DNA from: Polytrichum commune
Taxonomy: Eukaryota; Streptophyta; Polytrichopsida; Polytrichales; Polytrichaceae
Length of the DNA stretch: 64,000 nucleotides
Assembly: GCA_950295325.1 (NCBI GenBank)
Contig: OX485803.1
Location: 64,371,554-64,435,553, forward strand
Direction: 5' to 3'
Both the position numbers and the translations under genes were made by a program. The notes under the pieces were generated by a model. It saw only the letters and a list, made by a program, of their open reading frames with translations. It ran no database searches and was not told where the DNA came from. The first letter of the stretch is position 1. Every line of letters begins with the position of its first letter. Shown piece by piece: positions 21,608 to 33,440 of this stretch.

Positions 21608-24600
21608 CTAAGCTTGCAAAAATTTGAGAACCTGTGTATATACATCACTTCTGGCTGTTGTACCCATCACAAAGTCACCATGGGCATAGTTTGGCAAGTT
21701 GAGAACTTCGGGTGTGCCCTGTAAGCTACTGATTAATATATTGACATCTTCTGGATCTGCAAGGGCATCATTGCCACCATGTGCAAGGAGAATGGGTAGT
21801 GATGCCGGAATGGCTGAAATGTCATACTCTGGAGGAGTTAGTGAAGAATACTTTTCCAGGTTGCCAAAGAATCCATAATCATACTTGCTGAACCTCCCTG
21901 AGCGAACCACTGAACAAGAAGTTCCACACCCACAATTGGCATTGTCAGCAACTTAAAATCAATATCTACTTGGAAGTTGAGTAGTGAATCTGCAGAGTTG
22001 CAATAACCTGCAGAGAAATACTGCAAATGGAAGAAGTCTTTCCATTTTGAATTCCTTTGCAAGTTACAACTCACCAGAGATTGACATCACTTTGCAGTCC
22101 AACCCTAAAATCCCACTAGAAAGTGTAGCTCTACATGGGATATACACCAGCTTCTACTCATGGATTATTGCATGGCACGACATTTAAAAGAATATGGAAG
22201 GACATTAGATGAAAGGCGTTACTCACATTGTGCCATATGTGCCAGGTTACGCATGGAAGTAGACTGTATCTCATATTTATTGTAAAAGGGTAGGCGTGTA
22301 ATGTTCAAGCAGCAATTAGGACCTGCAGCAGCAGTCACAAACGTGATAAACCCACTGTGAGAAACCGAGCCTACATTCTGCAAAATTTCTAAATAGGACA
22401 GTTATCCATATGCATCCAGAGTACCTGCACACAAGCTGTTGTATCACATGTAGAAATCAATTGTACAAACAACGGGTTTCAAAGAACTGGCAGGAAACTG
22501 TAAACTGACAGTAAAATCTATTAACAATCCGTCTATGAATCCTTGTGCAGGGGTTTCACTCAATATCTATAACACTGAGAGGTTTATTAAAATTACTGAC
22601 CTGTAATCTGACTCATGAGTTCGTGTCTGCAGTCTACTTGCGGAGATACGCATGTGAGATCCAAGAATTGTTGTCCTACCTTGCTGTACACATTCGCAGT
22701 GAAATAAAGTCCCAATTCAGAAAAAACGACGTCGTTACATACATTTGAGGCACATCGGCGAGAACATCATCACGTGCTGGTCCAGATCTACTAACAGGAT
22801 TAACCGAAGTTTCGAAGAGTAGAAATGGATTACAAACACTCTTGCGATGTCCAACATTACATCACGAAGTTGTCGAGTGTTGAATGTGGGATGCTTACCC
22901 GTATACGCTGAACTCAGCCACACCTGCCAACAACATTATCTGCAGAGACAACAACAAATGTGGAAAATGATATGTTCGGCAGGGACATGAATGGAGATCC
23001 TTAGCGATTGTATGAAATGGAGATGGTCAGTGATATTGCAAGTGACAGATGAATTAACTTAGTACAGACCTCATCAACAAATAACCAGGCCGCTGCAGTA
23101 GTTAATGCGGATGTGATGTGGCTCAAAGAGCCAATAGGGCTCAGGAGGGCCGCTTTCGCCACCAGGTTCACCGTGGTGCCCTGAGAAAATGCAGCAAGTG
23201 CGGTCATCGTGCCCTGCCTCCCCATGGACCCACACAAAATTCAAATTTCAAGATTCAACAAATCACACTGGCTAAACCGTATATAATCCGGCATGGCATT
23301 CTTAAGCATCATGTGTAAGGACATTCGCTTTCTATTCTAGCTACAAGAATAATCTCAGAACGAAGGTCCTTGATTCACATGCATGGATGCCAAGCATAGT
23401 CAAGTGGCAAGCTCGCATTAGTCATTGACACCTCATTGTCATCTATATTCGAACAAAGCCTTCTCCCATTTACCAATACTCAACTTAAAGACCTTGCCCA
23501 AAAAGAATCTCACCGAGTGTAATATTCTCCAAGAAGGTTATCTAGGAAGAACACCCACTACACCACTTAAGAATGCATTGGGGTATGGGCAATACACAGG
23601 CGGTCATTCAAAAGATGACTCACAAATATACTCACATTCGAATATAAGATTCTGAGGAGCCTTAGGTAGTACCTGGGAGTAGCCGACATAATAGATCGGC
23701 TGGTTAGTCTGATCATGAACAGTCTGCAACATTGTGGGCAGATCTGATCTCACAAGGTCGTCCCAACTCCAATCCCAGTATTCCTGCATCCACCCACAAC
23801 CCAGTTCAGTAACAGAAGTTCCGGTCGCAAACAATACTTTCGTAGATAGAGAGCTTTTGAAATGGTCGTTTTGAAACCTAGAACCCTAAAAGCTTACCTC
23901 CTATTGAATCTCTGGAGAAGGGAACCACGCAACCCAACCCTTCCTTAATTGGAAGCTTTCCAACATATAGCAGAGACGGATGACTCTGGCTAGACATGGA
24001 AAAGGTCCCGAAATCCTTCCTTGTTTCAAGATAATGAACCATACAAAGGTTCCACTCATGTGGAGTAAGGTATATATCCACAGCAACTATCAGTTCCAGA
24101 CATTGCTTTTTAGTCACCATGAATAAAACCTGTCACCATTAAACCTAATTATCCAGCCATTACTAAAAACGTAATCATCAACATACTAAGTAGTCTTGAT
24201 TATTTGAATGCACTAAACTGCCCAGTATGGACTTCGCATGTGCGGTACGTAGATGCATTAGCTAGTTGTCTTGCAACTCCCCGGTGACCAGGAGACTGAG
24301 GGGGGGTAAAAACAAGGTGCTAGAGTACAGTGAGAAGGAGAAGCATCGGGTAACCTTGTCTTTCCGGGTGTAACTTATGTGGCCGTATGTGTAGTTGGAA
24401 GAGCGGGTGTTGCCAATCCATACATCGTATCCAGCACTCGCCATCATGAATGCCAGCGACTCCTGCCCTGGGTTCATCACCCATATCTCCCCTCCCTGCG
24501 TCAATTTCAAGCGTTACGCAAACATACAAGCAAGGCCACGTTACATGTTCAAATCTCTCACAGGCGAACCTACAATTTTTCCAGTACTCATCATTGGAAC

Positions 24601-27382
24601 GCTAATGCTGAACGTGTAAACTTGCAGTCTCTGGGTCTCCACAGCCCGCAATAGTGATGACCAGACTGGAGGAAACGTTCAAAAGATTTGGCCGCAAACA
24701 AGCAGGCCCACATTACATTTTGAAATATCTCACAGGTGAACCTACAGTTATTCCGGTACTTAACAATAAGACATCCGTAGTGCTGAGGATGTAACCTCGC
24801 ACAGCCCAAATTTAGTGATGAGCAAGGCAAACTGCCGGAAATGCAACGAAAAGCTTAAGCCGCAAACGAGCAGGCCCACATTACATATTGAAACCCCTCA
24901 GAGGTAAACCTCCGCTTATTCCAGTACTCATCAAGGGATATTTCTAGTGCTGAGAATGTAAACTTGCAGGCTTCAGATCTTGACATCACGAATTAGTGAT
25001 GAACAAGGCAGACTGCCTGAAAGGTATCGAAAGGAAGATTATTGCAGGTGTAAGTATTGTCATCACTTGATATGATATTTGTCCTACTTACCTCCATGAT
25101 ACCATGGTAAAGGAACGCAGGACCTTTCGGAGAACCGGAGAGAGCTGGCGAGGTTATTCTCTGCAGAGCAAGCAGGTACCCATCGTCGGTCTGCACCTGC
25201 AATCATACATGCAAGTATGCTATCAGCTCCGCATGACTCCGCTATGCCATTATACACCAGACTTTAAGCCCCCAATGATCATTCATGCCCACCATTCTGT
25301 GGCAGTTTTTTGGCGAAGTCGACGAGGAAACTAGAACAGCAATTTTTCAAGAACAAGTCTAGGCAAGAGCTGGATTTGTACACCATACATTGAACACCAG
25401 CAACTGGAGCATCGACACTACAATAAGCTCCACAGGCTAAGTCCTGCGCTTAGATACAATGCTCAATGTGGCCCTCATAAGCGTCTTGGGGAAACAGATT
25501 TTCCACTGTCACCACATGCATGCGTTGTCGTCAACCCCACATCACTTTGCTATGCCATTATATACCAGACTTAAGCCCCAAACGATCATTCATGCTAACC
25601 ATTCCGTGGCAGCATTTTGGCGAAGTCGACGAGGCAACTCGAACCGCCCGAACAGCAATTTTTCAAGAACAAGTGTAGGCAAGGGATATGTACTTTGCGT
25701 TTCTAGCCATTCCCTTGTATCCTAGGTCACAGGAACACCATACATTGAACACCAGTAAAATTTGAGCATCGACACTACGCATCGCTCCAGAGGCTAAGGT
25801 GATCCTGCACGTCGATACAATGCTCAGCGTGGCCCTCATAAGGACGTGTTGGGAAAACCGCTTCTCAACTGTGACAACATGCATGCGCTGTTGTCAACTC
25901 CGCATGACTTCGCTATATCATTATATGTACACCAGACTTAAGCCCCAAACGATCATTCATGCTCAGCAAAATTCCGTGCCAGAACTTTTGGCGACGTCGA
26001 CGAGGAAACTAGAGCCGCCCGGAACAGCTATTCTTTTTAAACAAGTCTAGGCGAGAGGTGGATATGTGCTTTGCGTTTCAAGCCATTCCTTTGTATCCCA
26101 GGTCAAAGGAACCCCAGCAAACTGCGCATCGACATGACTACAATAAGCTCCAGAGGCTAAGTCCTGCACTTCGATAGATGGTCAATGCGGTTCCCATAAA
26201 GATGTTTTGGGAAAACAGATCTTCAACTGTGGCCGCATGCACGCGCTGTTGTTAACCCCGCATGACATCGCTATGCCTTTATCCACCAGACTTAAGATCC
26301 AAACGATCATTCATGACAGTATACTTGTACGTATGATTGCAGGTGCAGACCGACAATGGCAGAATTTTTGGCGAAGTCGATGAGGAAACTAGAACCACCT
26401 CCCAACTATCTCAACACCAATTTCTCAAGAACAATCTAGGCGAGAGCGGGATGTGTACTTAATTCCGTGTCCATCCATTCCTATGTATTCCGATCACAGG
26501 ACCAACATACATTGAACACCAGCAAGCTGACTGGCATCGACATGACTACAATAAGCTCCACATGCTAATCAAGTCCTCCCCTTCGATACAATGCTAAATG
26601 CGGCCCTCATAAGGGCGTTTGAAGGAAACAGCTTGTTCAACTATGACCACGTGCATACATGTTGTAGCTAGTGAACTTCATCACGTAGCGAGGCGAGTAC
26701 CATGGCAGAACTTTGGCGAAGTCGAAGAGGCAACTAGAACCACCCGAACACCAATTTTTCAAACAGTTACGAGTATAGACAAGAGCTGGATATGTAATTT
26801 TGCACGTCTAGCCATTGTTTCCTTTGCATCCATCCCACGTCACAGAAAACACCATACATTGACTCCACAATAAAATCCAGACAGTAAGTCCTGCACTCTG
26901 ATACCTAAGTTTCAACTGTGAGTCCCACATGCAGGCAGGCATGCATGCATGGACTGTTGTAGCTAGTGAGCTTCTTCACATAGCGAATCATCACCATCAT
27001 CGCCATCATCAAGAGAACCTACCACAATTTCGGAGCATTTGTAGGCATTGGAGCGCACGAAGAGATCACAGTAGCCCGTGCTGTGTTGCGGAACGAAGCT
27101 GGGCTCCGCCACCACCGCTCCAGCTCCCTGGACCGGCATCAACATCAACGCCAGCACCGCCGCGAGAACCACCTGCGCAAGGATCGTCACCAGCTTCCCA
27201 CCCACGTCCTCCTGTAACCTTCGTTCACGCACACTCGTCCTACTATTCTCCATCATCCCCTTCTTCATCATCGCTATCAACCTTGCAGCAATCGTCTCTG
27301 GAGCTCCTCCGCCTCCCTCGACTCTCCTCATCGTCATATAGTGATCCCACTCCACTGCACTAGTCTCCATATCTGCAATCAT
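21608..27382 (-). CDS. Triacylglycerol (acid/gastric-type) lipase, alpha/beta hydrolase, membrane-targeted
   Basis: Serine esterase expected to release fatty acids from glycerides or sterol esters. Nine exons on the minus strand: 27382-27023, 25196-25092, 24495-24355, 23783-23673, 23213-23070, 22939-22899, 22683-22601, 22322-22227, 21909-21608; all junctions are GT-AG and in phase, giving 460 aa. Residues 64-85 form a hydrophobic segment after a basic stretch (signal anchor or signal peptide, if the start is one of the downstream Mets). The lipase N-terminal motif is YKCSEIVVQTDDGYLLALQR at the exon 1-2 join; the oxyanion region is LYHGIMEGG. The nucleophile is Ser238 in GYSQG, with Asp408 in HGGNDALADP and His437 in NYAHGDFV completing the triad. 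CVSPQVDC and GPNCCLN hold cysteines typical of plant members. Introns 1 and 2 are filled with tandem repeats. The gene looks intact. The start codon is uncertain among Mets at residues 1, 5 and about 38-44. Confidence 0.9.
24526..25035. repeat. Three-copy tandem repeat, period about 170 bp, in lipase intron 2
   Basis: Copies start near 24528, 24699 and 24867. Each contains CAAGCA(G)GCC(C)ACATTACAT, a TCTCACAGG(T)GAACCTAC-like stretch, TTCC(A/G)GTACT, GTGCTGA.AATGTAA and TAGTGATGA. The array accounts for most of the intron (24496-25091). Confidence 0.8.
25205..26960. repeat. About five-copy tandem array, period about 310-365 bp, filling lipase intron 1
   Basis: Units are recognised by CACCAGACTT(A)AG..CAAACGATCATTCATG (near 25256, 25564, 25930, 26285), TTTTGGCGAAGTCGA, CAATTTTTCAAGAACAAG, GCATCGACA, CAATGCTCAATGTGG and GCATGCATGCG-like segments. 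The fifth unit lacks the CAGACTTAAG part, and a last partial unit ends near 26960 close to exon 1. The copies are diverged, so the array is not recent. Confidence 0.8.
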
Positions 27383-28204
27383 CGTCTCGCGGCGGCTTCA
27401 GACATTGCGATACCGCCCAATTCATTTGCAGCTCCGGGGCGGGTTGCAATGCTTCTTCCGCCCACCTTCCTGAGAGCAGCAGCTTCTGACCACTCGTGAT
27501 GATCATTACGACAAATCAAATGTAGTGTGGTGCTCGTCCGACGACGACCACCACCACCACCACAAATCAAAACTTCAGTAAAGGTACAGTGACACTTGGA
27601 CGTAAGTTATTAGTAGTTAACATGGAGAGAGCCTCAACAATGTCTCTTAATTTTCTAGTTGGGCCACACATACAGTGTTACGAATGGATGAAAGAAGATC
27701 CCACCGTCCATAAGACGACGAGAAAGCTGCACGGCCGTCATGAATGGCCGCCGCTTGGACGGACGAGAAGTCGACGAGGGCAGTAAAGGCAGGGACCTTT
27801 TTGGGGAGCGGTGGGCTGGAGCCTGGAGTCTTTGGATCTGCTGGCCCTCCCTCTCACGTGGCGTCCGACCACTCACGCCGCTGCTGTCTCTCTCCACTCT
27901 CACGCCTCACTCGCCGCCTTCACACAGCACCCACTCCACTCTTGTTGTTCATTTCCTCAAGCCCATAGCCCCGATCACACCACCCCTTTCCATCCGCTCG
28001 TGCAATTGCTCGCTCGGGATTATACCTTGAGAAATCACACTTTTCACACACTTATGAAGGTTAGCACCAAGTGGGTTTTTATAGTTGGGTTCTTCGTACT
28101 TCTTTTTTATTTTTTAAAACCGAATCATTTGTGGTCTAGCAAAATCTGGTTTCATTCGGTTTTATTGCAAATAAGTTGAGATTATAGGACAGTGGGTGAA
28201 TATG
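27383..28204. other. Lipase upstream region
   Basis: GC-richer DNA upstream of the lipase start, with a (CCACCA)n tract near 27550. Overlapping open frames at 27.65-28.18 kb are Pro/Ser/Thr-rich with no recognised motif. It probably holds the lipase promoter and 5' leader. Confidence 0.35.
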
Positions 28205-28487
28205 TAAGGTGGTGACTGGAATGAAAACCATGGTTTTATTCATTAAAATTTTGGGTTTTTTTGCAGTTCGACCAAAAACCCAAGGCATCGGCCGAGAAAA
28301 GTTGGGTTTTTTTCCACCCTTGATGAAAATTGCCGGCTGGAATACATATGGCGGCAGCTCGAATAAAACCATGGTTTTATTTGTAGAAATTGGGTTTTCA
28401 CATTTAAAGAAAAAATGCAATGCATCGGCCGATGAAAATTGTTTTTGGAAAAATTGTGTTTTCCCACCCTTTATTATTATAGTTGGG
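28205..28487. repeat. Two-copy tandem repeat, period about 148 bp
   Basis: Each copy has the palindrome AAAACCATGGTTTTAT (near 28222 and 28366), a TTGGGTTTT stretch, GCATCGGCCGA and ends in a TTCCACCCTT/TTCCCACCCTTT segment. Several related TTGGGTTTTT pieces precede it at 28.07-28.1 kb. No gene product is recognised. Confidence 0.7.
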
Positions 28488-28499
28488 AATGCCGATGGA

Positions 28500-31150
28500 T
28501 GATGCCAACATTGGCGGGTGTGATTAGCCCCTCAGCTAGGGTGAGCATGTTACCGCCTGGGTGGCCCTCCCTCTATAGCTTTCCAAATGTTTATATGTTG
28601 AACCTACAATGTCGGGCCCGCCTTGGCAACAACTTAGTAGTTGCCATTGTTGGGAGCCCTCAACCTTGGGCGTCGCCACATGTTTAGCCTATACAGCAGT
28701 CCCCGAATCGAGGAGCTCAAGTCCCATGTGCGAGGCTATATGAGCACTCGCTACTTACAACTGTGATGGTTACTTTTTGAATTCTAACATATGTAGAGGT
28801 TTGAGAACAAAATAAAATTACAGTAGCCATTTCAAATGAGGAACACGGGAATTGAGGTTGTTAATTTTTTTTAAATCAAGGTAGGTAGTAGACATATCTT
28901 AAGTGGATTTTTTTTTAAGAAATTTAAGTTTTCTTTTGGGAGATTATCAACATTAGAATTTTTGAGGTGCCTGCAAATTTGTGTGAAGGAAATAACAAAA
29001 CCTCAATACCAGTTCAAAATTCTTGGGAAATTGCTATTAATTTTTGAATACGAGTTCCTTTTGCCCATAAATTAGTCATGCATCCCCTCCCAAGGAGAAT
29101 GCATTTGTTGTGTAAAGTACATATTGTACACTCCCATGTTATGCCCCACATGTCATGTATTTTAGGTGTTCATTAACCTCAAATAGAAATTTGTGTGATT
29201 GGTGAGTGAATCCACTTCCAAATTGTGTTACAGCCATAATGAAACTAGGTACATGGTAGAGCTAATTCAGCCACATTCTTTGCTGAACATGTTTTCCAGA
29301 AGGTGAGCAACCACTTTACCCTTAAAAGATCAACCTAGTGTTTTTGGAAAATAGTAAGATGGCATTAGCTAACATGCTTAATGAACTCTAGAGTCAAATT
29401 TTCTCTAACAACATAAATTGTTTGAAATAACCAATATACAACACTCATACAATTGAGAGTTGCATATATACGCTTGTGTTGAGAAGAATCAAATAGCAAT
29501 ACGATCATGTGTGGCAATGGTGACCAAATACAACAGAAAGAAAACCAAAACTAGCACACTATTGTTTTGTGGATACTTGTTCCAACTCCCTTCTAACTAG
29601 TAACATATATATTAGACCGATGGAAAGGTACAATGGATATATGTAATGATTGATTTTTAATAGGGTATTCTTAGTTGACAATAATGGTTCGAATTACACC
29701 AATGTAGCTATAAAATACATAAACAATATTTGAAAAGTCCTTTATGGGCTCCATGGGTGTTCAAGGCTTGATGATGTGGACCACTGTAATCAAACCTTGA
29801 AGTAAGTGTTTTACAATCAGAGTTGTTGGATCGAGTCTACACGCCTACCGTAGGTTATTTTTTGAATGCTTGATTTATAACGGTTTTCTTCATACGTACA
29901 TTTCATACTTGTATATCTGTGACTATACTTCAAAACATATCACAAGCAACCACTCATGATAGGTGCACTCACCTTTGCATTACGACTTACTCATAGTGAT
30001 TTTTAGTGAACAAGAATAAGTTTGTTGGTAGTAAGAGCTCCTAAAGCAATAAGTTGGACTTCCCTATTTCAAACACTAGTCTTGAACAATTTCTAGCAGA
30101 TGTGCACGTATCCAAAAGAAAATCACTTCAAGAAATCTACTACCAATTTATGATTCAAAAAAACATTATCCATCTTTGTTTTCAAAAATTGTAAGCTCGT
30201 TGCTATATATTTTCTTGAGTTTCCAGGTTCACTTGATATGATTTGGTGCCCATTCACTATAGCAAACACACCCTTATATCCTACCTTCTAATGATACTAT
30301 ATACTCAAACAACATCCAACAAATATAGTTATAGGTTGATAATTATTGTTAATGGTTACTAGATACAAATGTAGTGTCTTTGACAAATGATCCATGGATC
30401 ATGCCGAAATGTTATTTTCCCCACCTCAAAGATCCACGAGAACTCTTTGTCCATGCAAAAAATGATAATATACATTATTTTGGGTGGTTAAAATTCATTG
30501 TTATTATATACAATGGTTACAAGTATGTTACTAACAATTACCAAATTCAAAAATTCAAGAGTGAGAATTATAATTTGAGAGTATTGGATTCAACAAGGTA
30601 ACTAATCCACAAAATCAAGAACATATGCAAATGCGGTCTTATTTTGTAGGCGTCATTGTTGTCGTTTGTCTGCATCATCTTCCCTATAGGTAGAATCTAA
30701 GCAATTTAAGTTATGGACAATCCAAGGTGCCATTGTGAATTATTGAAGAGTGTGTCGGTGAGTGTGCCATGAATGCAATAGAATGAATTAGAGCGGTAGA
30801 GCAATGATAGAGTAGCACATAGGTTGCATCGCACATACTTATGAGCCATATTTATTTCCTATTTTACGTTACACCAAACTATTGATAATGAATCCAAGCT
30901 CCAACCACGTGCATTCACAACATGTCTTGGAGCCCAAAACATCAACTATAAAAACCAAATGACACTAATCCTATCCCTGAAATTGGATATCCAAAAATCA
31001 ACCACAATCAAATCAAATAAAACTAAGAAGCACCGAAGTACTACTTTTCACCTGCCTCCCTCTCATTTCCACCTTATTGCAAGAATAGAATGAAGATGGA
31101 AAAACTCCTCACAACGCTCACAAAATTCTTATGTAACCTCACCCAAATCA
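28500..31150. other. AT-rich gene desert
   Basis: No coding pattern and no clear element ends. Parts near 29.2-29.3 and 29.77-29.86 kb weakly resemble 39.1-39.25 kb (AAGGTGAGC(A/G)ACCACTT, GACCAC..CAA.CCTT.AAGTA), suggesting an old, broken dispersed repeat. Confidence 0.45.
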
Positions 31151-32880
31151 GAAGAAGAAGAACTCCGGTCTCCGTAGAGGCCGGAGTGAATAAAGTGTAT
31201 GTTCGTAGAACATCCTAGGCCATGCCTTACGGCAGTGGCTTTGGATGTAAAACTACTTCGCCCTTTGCAAGACACAAACACTATTTTTAGTAACCAAAAG
31301 TCAATTCCGGTAGCCAGTTGGCATATGTGGGCATTGTTTGGGTTAATTTAACGGTAGGAAAGGGTTGTAGTGGGACGGGTGATAATTTATTTATGGAGGG
31401 TTTTGAAGGTCATCAATAGTTTGGCGGTTCTCTAGTCTTCGTTTGTGGACTAATATGGAGTGTGCATATTGTGTGGCAATTATGTTGATTTGTTTAAATG
31501 TGTCTTTGATTTTTGTGATAGGGAGTTTGAGCGTTGTTTCTAATTTTTTCATTGAGGGGATATGTGTAGTGCCTCGTGCTTCTGCAACTAGTACTATGAG
31601 TGGGGCTACATTCCAGCCCTTTGCTATGATGTTGTCGATGAGTGGTTGGTACTTCATTATTTTCTATCAAGGGTTTCGGCGGCAAATCTATCATTACAAT
31701 ATGTAAATTGTATGAATTGTATGGTGATATCAGGTGTAGGGGTATCGGGTGGGGGGTCATTATATGGGTAGCCAATAATACACAGTAAGTCGGGTTTGAG
31801 CTTAGCGTTACACTGGCATCTTTGAGTGTCACATGTGCATGGGAGTAACCATGTTGGGACTGTATTTTCTTGGGGTATTTCATGATGTGTTCCTGCATTC
31901 ATTAACGTATAATGCCTTGTGATTCTAGTTGATAGGATGAGTTTGCGTATTTCCCATACAGCTTTGTTGTGTCTCTTTGTTATTAGTGCATAGATGTTGT
32001 GTTGTTTACATTTAAGTAGTACGTGTAGCCATGTGTCCGCATCTATTGAGTTGTAGATAGGGCATGTTCTCAATGGGTAGGCTTCTCTACCGAAGAAGAG
32101 TTGTTTCCGAGCGTGTCCCATATATTGTCCAATACGGAATTTTATTAAGCATGTTTTTTGTTTGTCTGTGATGGCGAGATTTGTCCAAAAGTCGTTTGAT
32201 AATATTTTATCAATGTCATCATTTTCAAGCCACTTATATAATTGGTGTGTTTGATTTGCTATAATTGTCAAGTTATGTTCATTGTCATGTTTGTGGATGT
32301 GTTTACTAAGGTGCCTTATGGGGCCTTTGTCAGGTGTTTCTTGCATGAAGTGCCACCAGTCTTTTTGGAGGTAGTGTGGTGTAGGATGTGCATGTTCGTA
32401 TGGGGTAGCAGCGTCTATGTGGTCTAATTCACGTCCATGTTTGGCTAGTGCATCTGCAAGGTCGTTTCCTTCTATGTTTGCGCGAGCTTTTAGTTTATGT
32501 AGTGTGGTGGGTTGTGTGCGGGATATTAACATATTGACCATATTTTCCAGGATTATTTTGTCTAGGTGATTGTTATGACTCGTGGGGTGTTTGATTTGGG
32601 TATTTAGAAGGTACATAATGTTTAGACAATCTGTAAATATGTGGGTTGGTTCATTGCGGTATGTTGTGGTGAGGAGTTGTAAGGTGTGGTGTATGGCCAT
32701 CATTTATGCTCGTAGTATATTTTGTAGTCCTGGTAGTCTTTTGCTATTTTTAGGTTCTTGAAGGGTTTGTATATACCATATCATGCCTTTTCACGTTTCC
32801 ATTGTCCGTTGTTTGTTAGTTTGGGTGGTTTGAATGACCCGTCGGTATAGTAGCAATATTGTGATGGGTATATTGCTGAT
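31151..32880 (-). mobile_element. LINE fragment 1: RNase H and C-terminal part of a non-LTR retrotransposon
   Basis: On the minus strand an RNase H domain starts near 32870 with YYTDGSF, continues with YGIYKPF and RLPGLQNIL, then FTDCLNIMYLL and NDLADALAKHG; the usual catalytic Glu position is a TAA and a TGA lies before it, so the enzyme is dead. Next come KTCLIKFRIGQYMGH, a CPIY..DTWLHVLLKC zinc-like stretch, a CTCDTQRCQC cysteine motif and KLKPDLLCIIG. The last about 110 residues (ITIQFIQFTYCNDRF onward, then ARGTTHIPSMKKLE in a shifted frame, ending near 31391) match the other two LINE copies. The 3' tail ends with a GGAGACCGGAG hairpin and (TTC)n at 31151. No reverse transcriptase is present, so it is strongly 5' truncated or its upstream part was replaced by the tandem repeat at 32.88-33.44 kb. 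Confidence 0.85.
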
Positions 32881-33440
32881 GTAGGTAGCTCCGGCGGCAG
32901 CAGTTGCTACAGGTTGCGGGGGACTTCGGTGTAGGTGCTCCGGCGGCAACAATTGTTTCAGTTTGCGGATAACTCCTATGTACGTAACTTCGGCAGTTGT
33001 GGTTGCTTCAGGTTGGTGGACTTCGGCGTAGCTTCGGCGGCAACAGCTGCTTCAGGTTGCGGGGACTTTGGTGATGCCTCCGATGTAGGTAATTCATGCG
33101 ACGTGATTGCTTCATGTTGCAAGGGACTCAGGTGTGGGCAGCAACTGCTTCAGATTGCGGAAACTTTAGTGACGACTCCGAAGTAGGTAACTCTTGCGGT
33201 GAGCAGCAGCAGCTGTTCTCGGTTGCGGGAGATGTTGGTGTAGATAACTCCGGCGGCGACGTGGTAGCAGCGTTGCTCTGTAGAATCTCGTCGGCAACGT
33301 ATTGCAATAGGGGGGTCAGATCTTCTGATGTGCTCCGCAGCAGTATCGACGTCATGTGGTGGCGACTTCGGCAATTAGATCTCCGGAGTGCGCAGCAGTA
33401 ACGGCTTCGTCTACGGATTTTGGCGTCGGGGGGGGGGGGC
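32881..33440. repeat. GC-rich degenerate tandem repeat, unit about 48-60 bp, abutting LINE 1
   Basis: Roughly eight to ten diverged units share (A/C)TCCGGCGGCA, GTTGCTTCAGGTTGCGG and GACTTCGGTG. On the minus strand they encode Pro/Ser/Thr-rich peptides with recurring PPELPTS, and the last unit is in the same frame as the LINE RNase H domain. The array is far richer in GC than its surroundings. It may be a satellite-like insert, or a repetitive linker of the element. Confidence 0.7.

Noticed and set aside
27655-28179. Overlapping open frames upstream of the lipase
   Set aside because: Three frames are open at once in Pro/Ser/Thr-rich sequence, typical of GC-rich promoter DNA rather than a gene.
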